DNA of 43,196 nucleotides, from positions 3,905-47,100 of the forward strand of contig JAPPHT010000088.1 in assembly GCA_028874795.1 (NCBI GenBank), read 5' to 3'. A program made the position numbers and the translations under genes. Positions 1-9,221 of the stretch are shown here, one piece after another. Below the pieces are notes generated by a model that ran no database searches, was not told where the DNA came from, and was given only the letters and a program-made list of their open reading frames with translations. The stretch comes from Chloroflexota bacterium (GTDB lineage Bacteria > Chloroflexota > Dehalococcoidia > Lucifugimonadales > Australimonadaceae). Position 1 is the stretch's first letter. Each line of letters opens with the position of its first letter.

Positions 1-313
1 TTGTGAGAGATGTTTCGGCTGCGCTCAACATGACAACCACGTCCACGCCCCACCGAAGGCACCCTCACCCGCGCGCTGAGGCGCTTGCCCTCTCCCAAGG
101 GGCGAGGGGGGATGGGAAATTGTCATTCCGAGCGGAGCGCAGCGGAGTCGAGGAATCTCTCGGGGTGACGCCTCATCGGGCAATGCCATTGTGAGAGATG
201 TTTCGGCTGCGCTCAACATGACAACCACGTCCACGCCCCACCGGGGGCCGCACCGCGGTCACCCCCATCCTAGCCTTCCCCCGTCAAGGGGGAAGGGACC
301 CGACGGGCGGCAG
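1..313. repeat. Intergenic repeat region with a 188-bp spaced direct repeat
   Basis: No gene is supported here. A segment of about 55 bp at 1-55 recurs almost exactly at 189-243, giving a 188-bp period. Between the copies are a CCCTCTCCC/GGGCGAGGGG palindrome (about 88-109) and, at 121-163, a copy of the family that reads on the other strand as a 'gagagattcctcgactccgc' type element. The same families recur elsewhere in the window. The block ends next to the stop codon of the minus-strand gene that starts it, so it is that gene's 3' flank. Confidence 0.75.
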
Positions 314-1360
314 CTATGCGGGGGTCTCCGGGAGGCCGAACTCGCGGGCGACGAGTTCGTAGGAGCGGATGCGGTCCTCGACGCGGTAGGTGATGGTGAC
401 GACGCCGACGTCGGTGGTCTCGTAGCGCTCGGCCATCGCGAGCAGCGCGTCCTTCACCTGCGCGGGGTCGCCGTCGATGTAGCCGTCGGTGAACTGCGCG
501 ACGTAGTCGGCGGCAGCGGGGCCGAGGTCGATCTGCGAGGCCTCCTCCGGTGGGGCGAGGCCCTGCATCGCTTCGCCGGTCTGCGCCTGGATGGCGCGGC
601 GGGCGCGGTTGAGGTTGCGGCTGGAGGCGAGGAAGCGGGCTTCCTCCTCGGTCGGGGCGCAGACGACCTGCGCGGTGACGTTGACGCGGGGCTCCGGGCA
701 GAGCGGGGAGGGGCGGAAGTTGCGCCGGTAGATCTCGGCGACGGCGGGGCCGTGCTTGCCGGTGTGGCCGAAGAAGTCGGCGAAGGCGAACGGGAGGCCG
801 ATGTAGGCGGCGAGGTTCGCGGAGTAGTCGCTGGAGCCGAGCAGCCAGACCTCCGGCGCGGAGTCGGGGGGAGGGCCGGGCCTCGCCTTCACGGCGGCGA
901 AGGGGTGGTCCGGCTGCAGGCCGTTGTGCAGGTAGCCGATGAGGTCCACGACCTGCTGGGGGAACGTCTCGATGTCGGCGGGTCGCTTGGGGTAGGCGAG
1001 CGCGAACATGGTGGTGTGGTCGCTGCCGGGGGCGCGCCCGATGCCGAGGTCGACGCGTCCGGGGTAGAACGACTCCAGGACGGAGAACTGCTCGGCGACC
1101 TTGAGGGCGGAGTAGTGGGAGAGCATGACGCCGCCACTGCCGACGCGGATGCGGGAGGTGTTGGCGAGGAGTTGGCCGACGAGGATCTCCGGGCTGGTGC
1201 CGGCGTAGGAGCCGGTGTTGTGGTGCTCGGCGACCCAGTAGCGGGCGTAGCCGAGGCGCTCGGCGGCCCTGGCCACCAGCACGGTGTCGCGGAGCGCGTT
1301 GGCGGGAGGCTCGCCGCGCCGCATCGGCGACTGGTCGGTGACGCTGAGCGTGAGCTGCAT
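314..1360 (-). CDS. LLM-class flavin-dependent oxidoreductase (luciferase-like, MsnO8-type)
   Basis: The 348-residue product is a bacterial luciferase-like (F420/FMN) TIM-barrel oxidoreductase. Family hallmarks are the N-terminal LTLSVTDQSP strand, the RYWVAEHHN segment near residue 45, GVMLSHYSALKVAEQF, and DLGIGRAPGSD around residue 105. Length matches the single-component MsnO8/YwcH-like group (about 330-350). Such enzymes use reduced flavin and O2 or F420 on small organic substrates; the substrate cannot be read here. The ATG at 1360 lies 4 nt after the stop of the alpha/beta hydrolase gene upstream, so the two are co-transcribed and probably translationally coupled. The same hydrolase-LLM order recurs at 9897-11837. 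The repeat block 1-313 follows the stop codon. Confidence 0.9.
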   Translation of the reverse strand: MQLTLSVTDQSPMRRGEPPANALRDTVLVARAAERLGYARYWVAEHHNTGSYAGTSPEILVGQLLANTSRIRVGSGGVMLSHYSALKVAEQFSVLESFYPGRVDLGIGRAPGSDHTTMFALAYPKRPADIETFPQQVVDLIGYLHNGLQPDHPFAAVKARPGPPPDSAPEVWLLGSSDYSANLAAYIGLPFAFADFFGHTGKHGPAVAEIYRRNFRPSPLCPEPRVNVTAQVVCAPTEEEARFLASSRNLNRARRAIQAQTGEAMQGLAPPEEASQIDLGPAAADYVAQFTDGYIDGDPAQVKDALLAMAERYETTDVGVVTITYRVEDRIRSYELVAREFGLPETPA

Positions 1361-1364
1361 GAGG

Positions 1365-2129
1365 CTAGTGCTTCTCCAGGAAGGCGAGCACGGCCCGGGC
1401 GATGGCCTCCGGCTGCTCGGGCAGCAGCGCGTGGCTGGCGTCGGCCAGGTCGACGATCTCGACGCGGTCGGCGCCGAGCTGGTCGCGCAGGACGTAGCCG
1501 TTCTCCGGGGTGGCCATCGGGTCGTCGAGGCCCTGGATGACGAGCACGGGCGCGGAGCCTGCGTGGCCCCACTCGGCGTAGGGCACGGAGTCGCGGGCGT
1601 CCCACTGCATCTTCTTCGTTTCGGGCGACCAGCCGTCGAGCCAGATGGATGCGTCGCGGCCGGGGGAGAAGAAGACCTGCTGGACGTCGGCGAGGCGGTC
1701 CCCGGCGGGGCGGTCGAGCTCGAAGATGCGCATGAGGGCTGCGCCGGTCTCGGGCGTGGGGGGCACCTGGCCGCCGGCGGCGATGAGGGTGACGCTGCGA
1801 GCGAGGTCCGGGCGGTCGGCGGCGAGGCAGCGCACGATGCGGTTGCCGTAGGCGTGGCCGATGAGGTGGGCGGGCGCTCCGCCGACGTGCTCGATGGCGC
1901 GGGTGACGTCGGCTGCGAAGTCGCGGAGGGTCAGGCCGTCGACCGCGGGGGAGCTGCCGTCGATGCCGCGGTGGCTCACGCCGACGGCGCGGTAGCCTGC
2001 GGCGTCGAGGTCGGCCATGAGGGTGTCGAAGTCGCCGATGCCGCGTCCGAGGGAGGAGACGCAGACCACGAGGTCGCCGTCGCCTCGGACGGTCACGTTG
2101 ACCTCGCCGTCGTTCACGGGTACGCGCAT
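1365..2129 (-). CDS. Alpha/beta-fold hydrolase homologue with Ala at the nucleophile position
   Basis: The 254-residue protein has the alpha/beta-hydrolase layout. A nucleophile elbow reads GHAYG at residues 91-95, an acid residue is likely in IQGLDDPMATPE, and a C-terminal His sits in ADASHALLPEQPE. In the active family the elbow is G-x-S-x-G; here the central residue is Ala93, read from a GCC codon, so classical serine hydrolase chemistry is not expected. The protein may be a cofactor-independent enzyme of another kind, a binding protein, or an inactive partner. It is the first gene of a two-gene operon with the LLM oxidoreductase, 4 nt apart. I know of similar Ala-type elbows in relatives, so this may be a subfamily trait rather than damage. 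Confidence 0.85.
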   Translation of the reverse strand: MRVPVNDGEVNVTVRGDGDLVVCVSSLGRGIGDFDTLMADLDAAGYRAVGVSHRGIDGSSPAVDGLTLRDFAADVTRAIEHVGGAPAHLIGHAYGNRIVRCLAADRPDLARSVTLIAAGGQVPPTPETGAALMRIFELDRPAGDRLADVQQVFFSPGRDASIWLDGWSPETKKMQWDARDSVPYAEWGHAGSAPVLVIQGLDDPMATPENGYVLRDQLGADRVEIVDLADASHALLPEQPEAIARAVLAFLEKH

Positions 2130-2268
2130 TCGTGCCTCCTACGGGTGGGTTGGGCGGAGTATAGCGCGGCCCTCACCCACGCGCTGAGGGGCGTTGCCCT
2201 CTCCCAGAGGGCGAGGGGGGCAGACGGGCGCCCACAAGGGGCGCCCCTACACCCGAAAGGGCTGCGAG

Positions 2269-2288
2269 ATTCCCGCCTTCGCGGGAAT
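2269..2288. repeat. 20-bp palindrome ATTCCC-N8-GGGAAT, copy 1
   Basis: A perfect inverted repeat, ATTCCCGC-CTTC-GCGGGAAT, followed by GACGG. The second identical copy is at 2525-2544. Relatives with changed arms occur near 5092-5112 (GTTCCTGC...GCAGGAAC), 7068-7091 and 9801-9821. Arm changes are compensatory, so the stem is preserved. The overall form resembles the dRS3 element described in Neisseria, but common origin is not shown. Confidence 0.8.
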
Positions 2289-2524
2289 GACGGAAGGGCG
2301 CCCACAAGGGGGCAACCCTCACCCCCAGCCCCTCTCCCAGAGGGCGAGGGGAGCCTGAGAGATGCTACGACTCCGCTGCGCTCCGCTCAGCATGACAAGG
2401 TCCGCCCGACCCACCGCCTCCGAGGGCCCTCACCCGCCCCGCAAGCGGGGCACCCTCTCCCAGAGGGCGAGGGGGGCAGACGGGCACCCACGAGGAGTGC
2501 CCCTACACCCGAAAGGGCTGCGAG

Positions 2525-2544
2525 ATTCCCGCCTTCGCGGGAAT
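2525..2544. repeat. 20-bp palindrome ATTCCC-N8-GGGAAT, copy 2
   Basis: Identical to the copy at 2269-2288, including the loop and the following GACGG. It is preceded by the same 'cccgaaagggctgcgag' stretch, so the copies belong to a longer duplicated unit. Confidence 0.8.
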
Positions 2545-2628
2545 GACGGTTGCCCATGCCCCACACCACACCATGAGGGCCCTCACCGGCCGCCCTGCGG
2601 GCGGCGACCCTTCCCTCGGGAGAGGGGA

Positions 2629-3699
2629 CTAGTAGCCGCGGGCCCAGTCGACCTCGTTGATGAGGGGGTCGCCGGCGAGGAAGCTGGCGATGTTGCGCTT
2701 GAGGAGGTCCATGGCGAACGAGGTGACGACGTCGACGTGGCCGGAGTTGTGGGGGGTCATGAGGACGCGGGGGTGCGCGAGCAGCTCGGGGTCAGGCGGG
2801 CGGAACCACTCGTCGGTGTAGACGTCGAGGTAGGCGCCGCCGACCTTGCCGGAGCGCAGGCCGTCCTTCAGGGCGCGCTCGTCGATCAGCTCGCCGCGCC
2901 CGACGTTCAGGAGGACGGCGCCGTCCTTCATCGCGGCGACGGCGCTGTCGTCGATCATGTCGCGCGTGTCGTCGGTGAGGGCGGTCGTTAGCGTGACGTA
3001 GTCGCACCCGGCGAGCATGTCGTGGAGGTCGGCGGCCGGGTAGAGGGTCTCGACGCCGTTCTCGCCGGGCTGCCGCTCCGTTATCGAGAGGCGGGAGGCG
3101 ACGACGCGCATGCCCATCGCGTTCGCGAGCCGCGCAACCTCCAGGCCGATGCCACCCAGGCCGACGACGCCCATCGTCCTGCCCGCGAGCAGTCGGAGGT
3201 CGTAGCCGGAGGCGTCCATCCCGCCTTCGACGGCCTGCACGACGGCGACGTGGAGGTCCTTGGCGAAGTGGAGCGCCGCGGCGATGACCATCTCGGCGAT
3301 GGGGGTGGTGTCGACGTAGCCGCGCGACGAGGTGAGGCGGACGCGCCCTCCCCAGAGGTCGGAGTGCTGGAGGTCGGAGATGCCGGCCCAGAGGTAGTGC
3401 GCCCAGAGCAGGCTGGGCATCCGGGGGAGGAGCCGCTTCGGATAGGGGAGCGTGAGCACGAGGAGGTGCGTGTCGCGGAGGACCTGCTCCAGCTGCTCGG
3501 GCAAGAGGTCGGTGCTCCAGGGTCGCGGCTTCCAGAGGCCGGTCGTCGCGGGAAGCATCCCGGCGTCGTCGACGAAGGCCTGCGCGGGGACGGCGATGGC
3601 GTTGAGGCGTCCGGGGGCGACGGCCTCCAACTCGGCGATGGGGGCGTCCTCCGCATCCATGAAGAGGAGGATGTTGAGGACGTCGGGCAGGTCGGTCAT
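2629..3699 (-). CDS. D-isomer-specific 2-hydroxyacid dehydrogenase
   Basis: The 356-residue NAD(P)-dependent oxidoreductase interconverts a D-2-hydroxy acid and the 2-oxo acid. The Rossmann motif GLGGIG is at residues 180-185, after the usual LAGRTMGVV strand. The catalytic set is Arg268 in NVGRGE, Glu297 in DVYTDEW and His317 in TPHNSGH. The N-terminal half is the divergent substrate-binding domain, so the exact acid is unknown. Length is slightly above the usual 310-340. It stands alone on the minus strand: a repeat block lies downstream and a divergent His-rich gene starts 107 nt upstream. A role in oxidising or reducing hydroxy acids from the surrounding catabolic enzymes is inference. 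Confidence 0.9.
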   Translation of the reverse strand: MTDLPDVLNILLFMDAEDAPIAELEAVAPGRLNAIAVPAQAFVDDAGMLPATTGLWKPRPWSTDLLPEQLEQVLRDTHLLVLTLPYPKRLLPRMPSLLWAHYLWAGISDLQHSDLWGGRVRLTSSRGYVDTTPIAEMVIAAALHFAKDLHVAVVQAVEGGMDASGYDLRLLAGRTMGVVGLGGIGLEVARLANAMGMRVVASRLSITERQPGENGVETLYPAADLHDMLAGCDYVTLTTALTDDTRDMIDDSAVAAMKDGAVLLNVGRGELIDERALKDGLRSGKVGGAYLDVYTDEWFRPPDPELLAHPRVLMTPHNSGHVDVVTSFAMDLLKRNIASFLAGDPLINEVDWARGY

Positions 3700-3806
3700 G
3701 CGTCGATTCTACACAAGGCGCTCGCCGGGATGGCGGCGGCGATGCAGGATTGACGCGTGCTTCCGCATCTGCCTAGAGTGGCGGCGGGACGGAGAGAGGG
3801 CTGACG

Positions 3807-4070
3807 ATGAGCGACGAGCACGACCACAGCCATCATCACGATCATCACGGTCACCACCACGACCACGACGGCGAGCACGAGCACCGCCGGCGTCGAGGGT
3901 GGAGAGATGCCTTCTCGCCCGAAGCCTGGTCCATGACCCTGGCCAACTTCCGGGAGAGCGACCTGCCGCTGCGCAGCAAGCTCCGCGTCGCGGCCTCCAA
4001 CTACTGGCGGAAGGTCAGAGGGGGAGAGGGGCAGGAGTGCTGCGGCAACCCCGGACAGCCGGGTTGCTGA
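3807..4070 (+). CDS. Small His-rich protein with a C-terminal Cys tail
   Basis: 87 residues. Thirteen of the first 26 residues are His, mixed with Asp/Glu, which is a typical low-complexity binding site for Ni, Zn or Co. An RRRR turn follows, then about 40 residues predicted to be amphipathic helix (about 36-70). The end is ECCGNPGQPGC, with Cys78, Cys79 and Cys87 as the last residue. There is no signal peptide or membrane helix. The ATG follows a purine-rich ggagagagg with normal spacing. The Cys tail resembles small Chloroflexota proteins I recall ending in CCG-x-x-G-x-PGC, but I cannot name a family. Likely metal storage or delivery; the acceptor is unknown. The membrane protein gene 55 nt downstream may be co-transcribed. 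Confidence 0.75.
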   Translation: MSDEHDHSHHHDHHGHHHDHDGEHEHRRRRGWRDAFSPEAWSMTLANFRESDLPLRSKLRVAASNYWRKVRGGEGQECCGNPGQPGC

Positions 4071-4125
4071 CTGAGGTAGCGTTCGCCGGGGTCCCCGGCG
4101 ACAGGGAGGGGCTGGAGATGTCTGC

Positions 4126-4854
4126 TTGAGAAACGTCATGCGATGGACAGAGAAGCGGCTCGGCGGCTGGTCGCTGCTGGTCGGGTCCGCCGCGGTGGCG
4201 GTCGGCTATGCGCTCTCACCGGGCCGCGGCGCGGTAGACACCGTGCCCTCCACCAGTCTCAGCGACCTCACGCTGGCGATGGCGCGCAACGAGGCGCTGT
4301 CCTACACCGTGCCCATCGTCATCATCTTCGGCGCGGTGCTCATGCTGCACGGCCTCGTGACGCTGTGGCGGCACGCCGCCCCTGTGCCGCGGCTCGGCCT
4401 CCTGGCGATGGCGATCGCCCTGGCGTTGCAGATGGTGATGCGGGGGTTCGACTACATGATCACCGGCATGGGCGTGGCGTCGCTGGAGAGCAGCGGGACG
4501 GAGTCGGAGGAGTGGCTCAAGTCGGCCGTGCACCTGCAGCGCGTGGTGTGGGGCTTGCTCTTCACGTCCAACGTCGCCGGCCTCGCGGGCATAGCGGTCG
4601 TGGCGCTGGGCTTCGCCTTCCGGCCCGAGCCGTTGCGTCTGCCCCCGGTGTTGAACGGCATCGTTGCGGTGCTTGCCGTGGCGTCGCTGGTGGTGTTCGT
4701 CACCGCGTGGCATTCGGACCGGCTGGAGCTGGCGTTCGCGCCCGTCTTCGCCGCGATGTCCGTGGCCGGACTCGTCTACATGGTGCTGTTGGGGTGGGGG
4801 CTGGCATCGTCCAAGGACATCCGGGCGAGCGAGCCGGACTCAGAGGCGCTGTAG
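4126..4854 (+). CDS. Six-helix membrane protein of unknown function
   Basis: About 242 residues with hydrophobic segments at roughly 12-33, 57-81, 88-110, 137-165, 175-197 and 202-228, giving six helices. The C-terminal tail is acidic and cytoplasmic by charge (KDIRASEPDSEAL). No catalytic motif is visible and I do not recognise the family. The start is uncertain: TTG at 4126 has a ggag about 9 nt upstream, while ATG at 4138 gives a protein four residues shorter. It lies 55 nt after the His-rich gene on the same strand and converges on the acetyl-CoA synthetase-like gene across a repeat block. Confidence 0.75.
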   Translation: MRNVMRWTEKRLGGWSLLVGSAAVAVGYALSPGRGAVDTVPSTSLSDLTLAMARNEALSYTVPIVIIFGAVLMLHGLVTLWRHAAPVPRLGLLAMAIALALQMVMRGFDYMITGMGVASLESSGTESEEWLKSAVHLQRVVWGLLFTSNVAGLAGIAVVALGFAFRPEPLRLPPVLNGIVAVLAVASLVVFVTAWHSDRLELAFAPVFAAMSVAGLVYMVLLGWGLASSKDIRASEPDSEAL

Positions 4855-5121
4855 GCTCCGCTCCGGCGGTTCACTCAGGGCCTCACCCACGCGCTGAAGC
4901 GCGTTGCCCCATTCGACGAGCTCAGGGCAGGCTCTCTCCCCCAGGAGAGGGGACCAGGCACCCCGCTCACCCCCAACCTAACCTTCCCCCGTCAAGGGGG
5001 AAGGGATCAGACACCCCTGCCCGCTCCGCCGCCGCAGGGCCCTCACCCGCCGCTGCGCGTCGACCTCTCCCCCAGGAGAGGTGGGATACGAGGTTCCTGC
5101 CTTCGCAGGAACGACGGGACC
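4855..5121. repeat. Palindromic repeats between convergent genes
   Basis: A 267-bp convergent spacer with several copies of the CCCTCAC.../CTCTCCCCCAGGAGAGG(GG) families (about 4880-4952, 4985-5008 and 5040-5085). A GTTCCTGC-CTTC-GCAGGAAC palindrome followed by GACGGG lies at about 5092-5115. The last element ends about 7 nt before the stop codon of the minus-strand gene. Such hairpins at converging 3' ends could act as bidirectional terminators or mRNA 3' stabilisers, although none has a U-tract. Confidence 0.75.
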
Positions 5122-6876
<1,755 letters not shown>

Positions 6877-7412
6877 GTCGCGCCTCTCCGTTTACAGGAG
6901 TCTTCGAGCAGTCATGGGGCAGGCGCAAGTGTATGGAGGGGCGGTTGGAGTGGCAAGTGGTGGTTCGACAGGCTCACCATGAGCGGGCAGCCACCCTCAC
7001 CCCCACCCCTCTCCCAGAGCGCGAGGGGAGTCGGGTGTCCTGTTCTCCTGCCGCTCAGGTTCACCACCATTCCCGCGTCAAGTGCGGGAATGGCTCTAAC
7101 CCTCCCCCATCGAGGGGAAGGGATCAGGCAGGGTTGCGAGGTTCCTGCTCTCCGCGCGCTGAAGCGCGAGAACGACGGGACAAGGTGTGGGGGCGTTCGC
7201 AAGGGCGGTCTCCGGTCGTGGGGGTGCGTGCACTCGGGAGACTACCAGCCCTCAGATTACACAGGCGTGACGTTCCAGCCGGTTCTGATGACGTTTCGCT
7301 GACATCAGGGCAGTCCTTCAAAGCCAAGTACCAGACTCGTCACGAATCGGCAGTTTCATGCACCACAAACGAGGTTCGCGTCTACTAGAATCGGCGGACT
7401 TTGGGAGGCGGC
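6877..7412. repeat. Divergent intergenic region: repeats plus probable promoter segment
   Basis: Repeats occupy about 6990-7190: a CCCTCTCCC-type palindrome near 7008-7028, ATTCCCGC...GCGGGAAT at about 7068-7091, and GTTCCTGCTC...GAGAACGACGGG near 7141-7179. The remaining 200 bases (7200-7400) are lower in G+C and repeat-free. They probably hold the promoter of the acyltransferase gene. A possible -10, TAGAAT, lies at 7386-7391, but I see no convincing -35. Nothing there looks like an RNA gene. Confidence 0.6.
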
Positions 7413-9221
7413 ATGACGAACGCTGAACAGGCAACCGGCAGCATCGAGCGGCGGCACGATCTGGACGCGCTGCGGGCGTTCGCGATGCTGCTGGGCATCG
7501 TGCTGCACGGGGCGCTGGCGTTCATCCCCGGCGCGTGGGTGGTCAGCGATGCGTCGGTCGAGGGAGAGGGAACGCCGTACGCCGTCCTGGTGGCGGCGAT
7601 CCACGGGTTCCGGATGCCGGTCTTCTTCCTGATGAGCGGATTCTTCACGGCGATGCTGTGGCGGCAGCGCGGGCTGCAGGCGCTGGTGACCCACCGGGCG
7701 CGGCGGGTCCTGTTGCCGCTGGTTCTCGCGATGATCGTCGTGATTCCGCTGACGTGGGCCGCGTGGGGCTACGCGGAGAACGCGTCCAAGGCTGAGGACG
7801 CCAGTGCGGCCGAGACGGAGACCGTAGCGGAGGACGACGTGTGGAGGGCCGCGGCGCGGGGCGACGTGGCCGCGCTGGAGCGCCACGCGGCAGAGGGCGC
7901 GCCGGTGGACGTTCCCGACCCAGTCCTGGGCACGACGCCACTGGCGTGGGCGGCATTGCACGGTCACGCGCATGCGGCAGAGTGGCTGCTCGACAACGGC
8001 GCCGGGGTACACACGCTCAACGGCGACGGGAGCACGGCGCTCCACTCGGCGGCGTTCATGGGCCGAGCGGAGGTCGTGCGGTTGATGCTGGAGCGCGGCG
8101 CGGACCCCCACGCCAGGCACCCGAACGGCGCCCTTCCGCTCCACAGCAGCCTCGCGGATCCCGGGACGACGGCGTACTACGTGGGCCTGCTCGGGCTGTC
8201 GTACGAGCAGGCGGCGCTGGACGCGGGACGCGCGGAGGTGGTGCAACTGCTGACCGAGGCGATGGAGCGTCCGAGAGAGGCGGAAACCGGCGCCCGGACG
8301 GAGGCGGACGAGGAAGCTGACGCTACGGCGGCAGAGGCGGAGGCGGCGGGCGGCACGGCGCCTTACCGAAGCGACCCGCACGCGGACGTGGACGAGGGCA
8401 GCGGTCTGCTGGTGCCGTGGTATTGGGAGGCGCTGTACTGGTATCAATGGGGCGGGCTGTTCACCTACGACGTCTTCAGTCACCTCTGGTTCCTCTGGTA
8501 CCTCGTCTGGCTGGTGGGGGCCTTCGCCCTGATCGTGTGGGTCGCGTCACGGCTGGGCCTCAGCCTGTCCTGGCTGCCGGACCGGCTGGTGGTGACGCCT
8601 GCGCTCTACCTGTGGGCGGTGCCGGTGACGATGGCGACGCAGTACTTCATGGGCGTGGAAGGCAACTACGCGGAGTTCGGAGCGGACACGTTCACGGGGC
8701 TCCTCCCCGCGCCGCACGTGCTGGTCTACTACGCGGTCTTCTTCGCGTTCGGGGCAGTTTACTTCTCCCGTAACGAGGGCGGAGCGCGCATCGGACGCTG
8801 GTGGCAGGCGACGCTGCCGCTCGCGCTGGTCGTGTTGCTGGCGGGCCTCGTGCTGACGTTCCCCGAGGACGGCGGCACGGCGGAGGACGGTGCGCGCTGG
8901 GGGTCGCTGTTCTTCCAGGCTGCCTTCGCCTGGATGATGGCGCTGGGGCTGATGGGGCTCTTCCGGTCGGTGCTCGGAGCGGGGAACGCGCGCGTGCGCT
9001 ACCTGTCGGACGCCTCGTACTGGCTCTACCTGATGCACCTGCCGCTCATCATCGCGCTGCAGGGGTTGTCCTTCGAGTGGGCGCTGCCCGCGGTCGTCAA
9101 GCTGGTGCTACTGATCGCAGTGACGACGGTGGTGCTGCTGGTCGTCTACGAGTGGGGCGTGCGCTACACGCCGGTGGGGACACTGCTGAATGGGCGCCGC
9201 AGGAGGGCGGGCGCCGGTTAG
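7413..9221 (+). CDS. Acyltransferase-3 family membrane protein with inserted ankyrin repeats
   Basis: 602 residues from ATG 7413, which has a GGGAGG Shine-Dalgarno 4 nt upstream; an in-frame TTG at 7401 overlaps that site. Residues about 15-45 carry the acyltransferase-3/OpgC signature R-x-DLDALRAFAMLLGIVLHG, with the family His in helix 1. Helix 2 (MPVFFLMSGFF) and helix 3 follow. Residues about 141-285 are soluble and contain two clear ankyrin repeats (TPLAWAALHGHAHAAEWLL and TALHSAAFMGRAEVVRLML) plus degenerate flanking ones. An acidic Ala/Glu linker runs to about 335, then the remaining helices resume (from about 352). The enzyme should transfer an acyl group onto a sugar or lipid at the membrane; acceptor unknown. 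The ankyrin insert, in the loop after helix 3, is the odd feature. It stands alone. Confidence 0.88.
   Translation: MTNAEQATGSIERRHDLDALRAFAMLLGIVLHGALAFIPGAWVVSDASVEGEGTPYAVLVAAIHGFRMPVFFLMSGFFTAMLWRQRGLQALVTHRARRVLLPLVLAMIVVIPLTWAAWGYAENASKAEDASAAETETVAEDDVWRAAARGDVAALERHAAEGAPVDVPDPVLGTTPLAWAALHGHAHAAEWLLDNGAGVHTLNGDGSTALHSAAFMGRAEVVRLMLERGADPHARHPNGALPLHSSLADPGTTAYYVGLLGLSYEQAALDAGRAEVVQLLTEAMERPREAETGARTEADEEADATAAEAEAAGGTAPYRSDPHADVDEGSGLLVPWYWEALYWYQWGGLFTYDVFSHLWFLWYLVWLVGAFALIVWVASRLGLSLSWLPDRLVVTPALYLWAVPVTMATQYFMGVEGNYAEFGADTFTGLLPAPHVLVYYAVFFAFGAVYFSRNEGGARIGRWWQATLPLALVVLLAGLVLTFPEDGGTAEDGARWGSLFFQAAFAWMMALGLMGLFRSVLGAGNARVRYLSDASYWLYLMHLPLIIALQGLSFEWALPAVVKLVLLIAVTTVVLLVVYEWGVRYTPVGTLLNGRRRRAGAG

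Larger units (their letters stand above)
2130..2628. repeat. Cluster of palindromic intergenic repeats (no gene)
   Basis: These 499 bases between two minus-strand genes hold at least three repeat families. The CCCTCTCCC-AGAGGGCGAGGGG palindrome occurs near 2195-2220, 2325-2352 and 2450-2475. GGGCGCCCACAAGGGGCGCC lies at 2226-2245, with a variant near 2480. A perfect 20-bp element, ATTCCC-N8-GGGAAT, occurs at 2269-2288 and identically at 2525-2544. A 'gagagat...catgacaag' element lies at 2357-2399. About 50 bp spanning the GGGCGCC and ATTCCC elements is duplicated as a unit. The block reaches to the stop codon of the dehydrogenase gene at 2629. Open frames across it are repeat translations. 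Confidence 0.85.

Noticed and set aside
191-1540. A 449-codon plus-strand frame opposite the LLM gene
   Set aside because: Starts in a repeat and translates to Gly/Ala/Arg-rich sequence without motifs.
2130-2628. Short genes within the repeat cluster
   Set aside because: Both strands give similar low-complexity peptides from the palindromes. The same peptides appear at other repeat blocks.
4855-5121. Classical rho-independent terminators in the convergent repeat blocks
   Set aside because: Stems are present but no run of T follows any of them on either strand; termination remains only a possibility.
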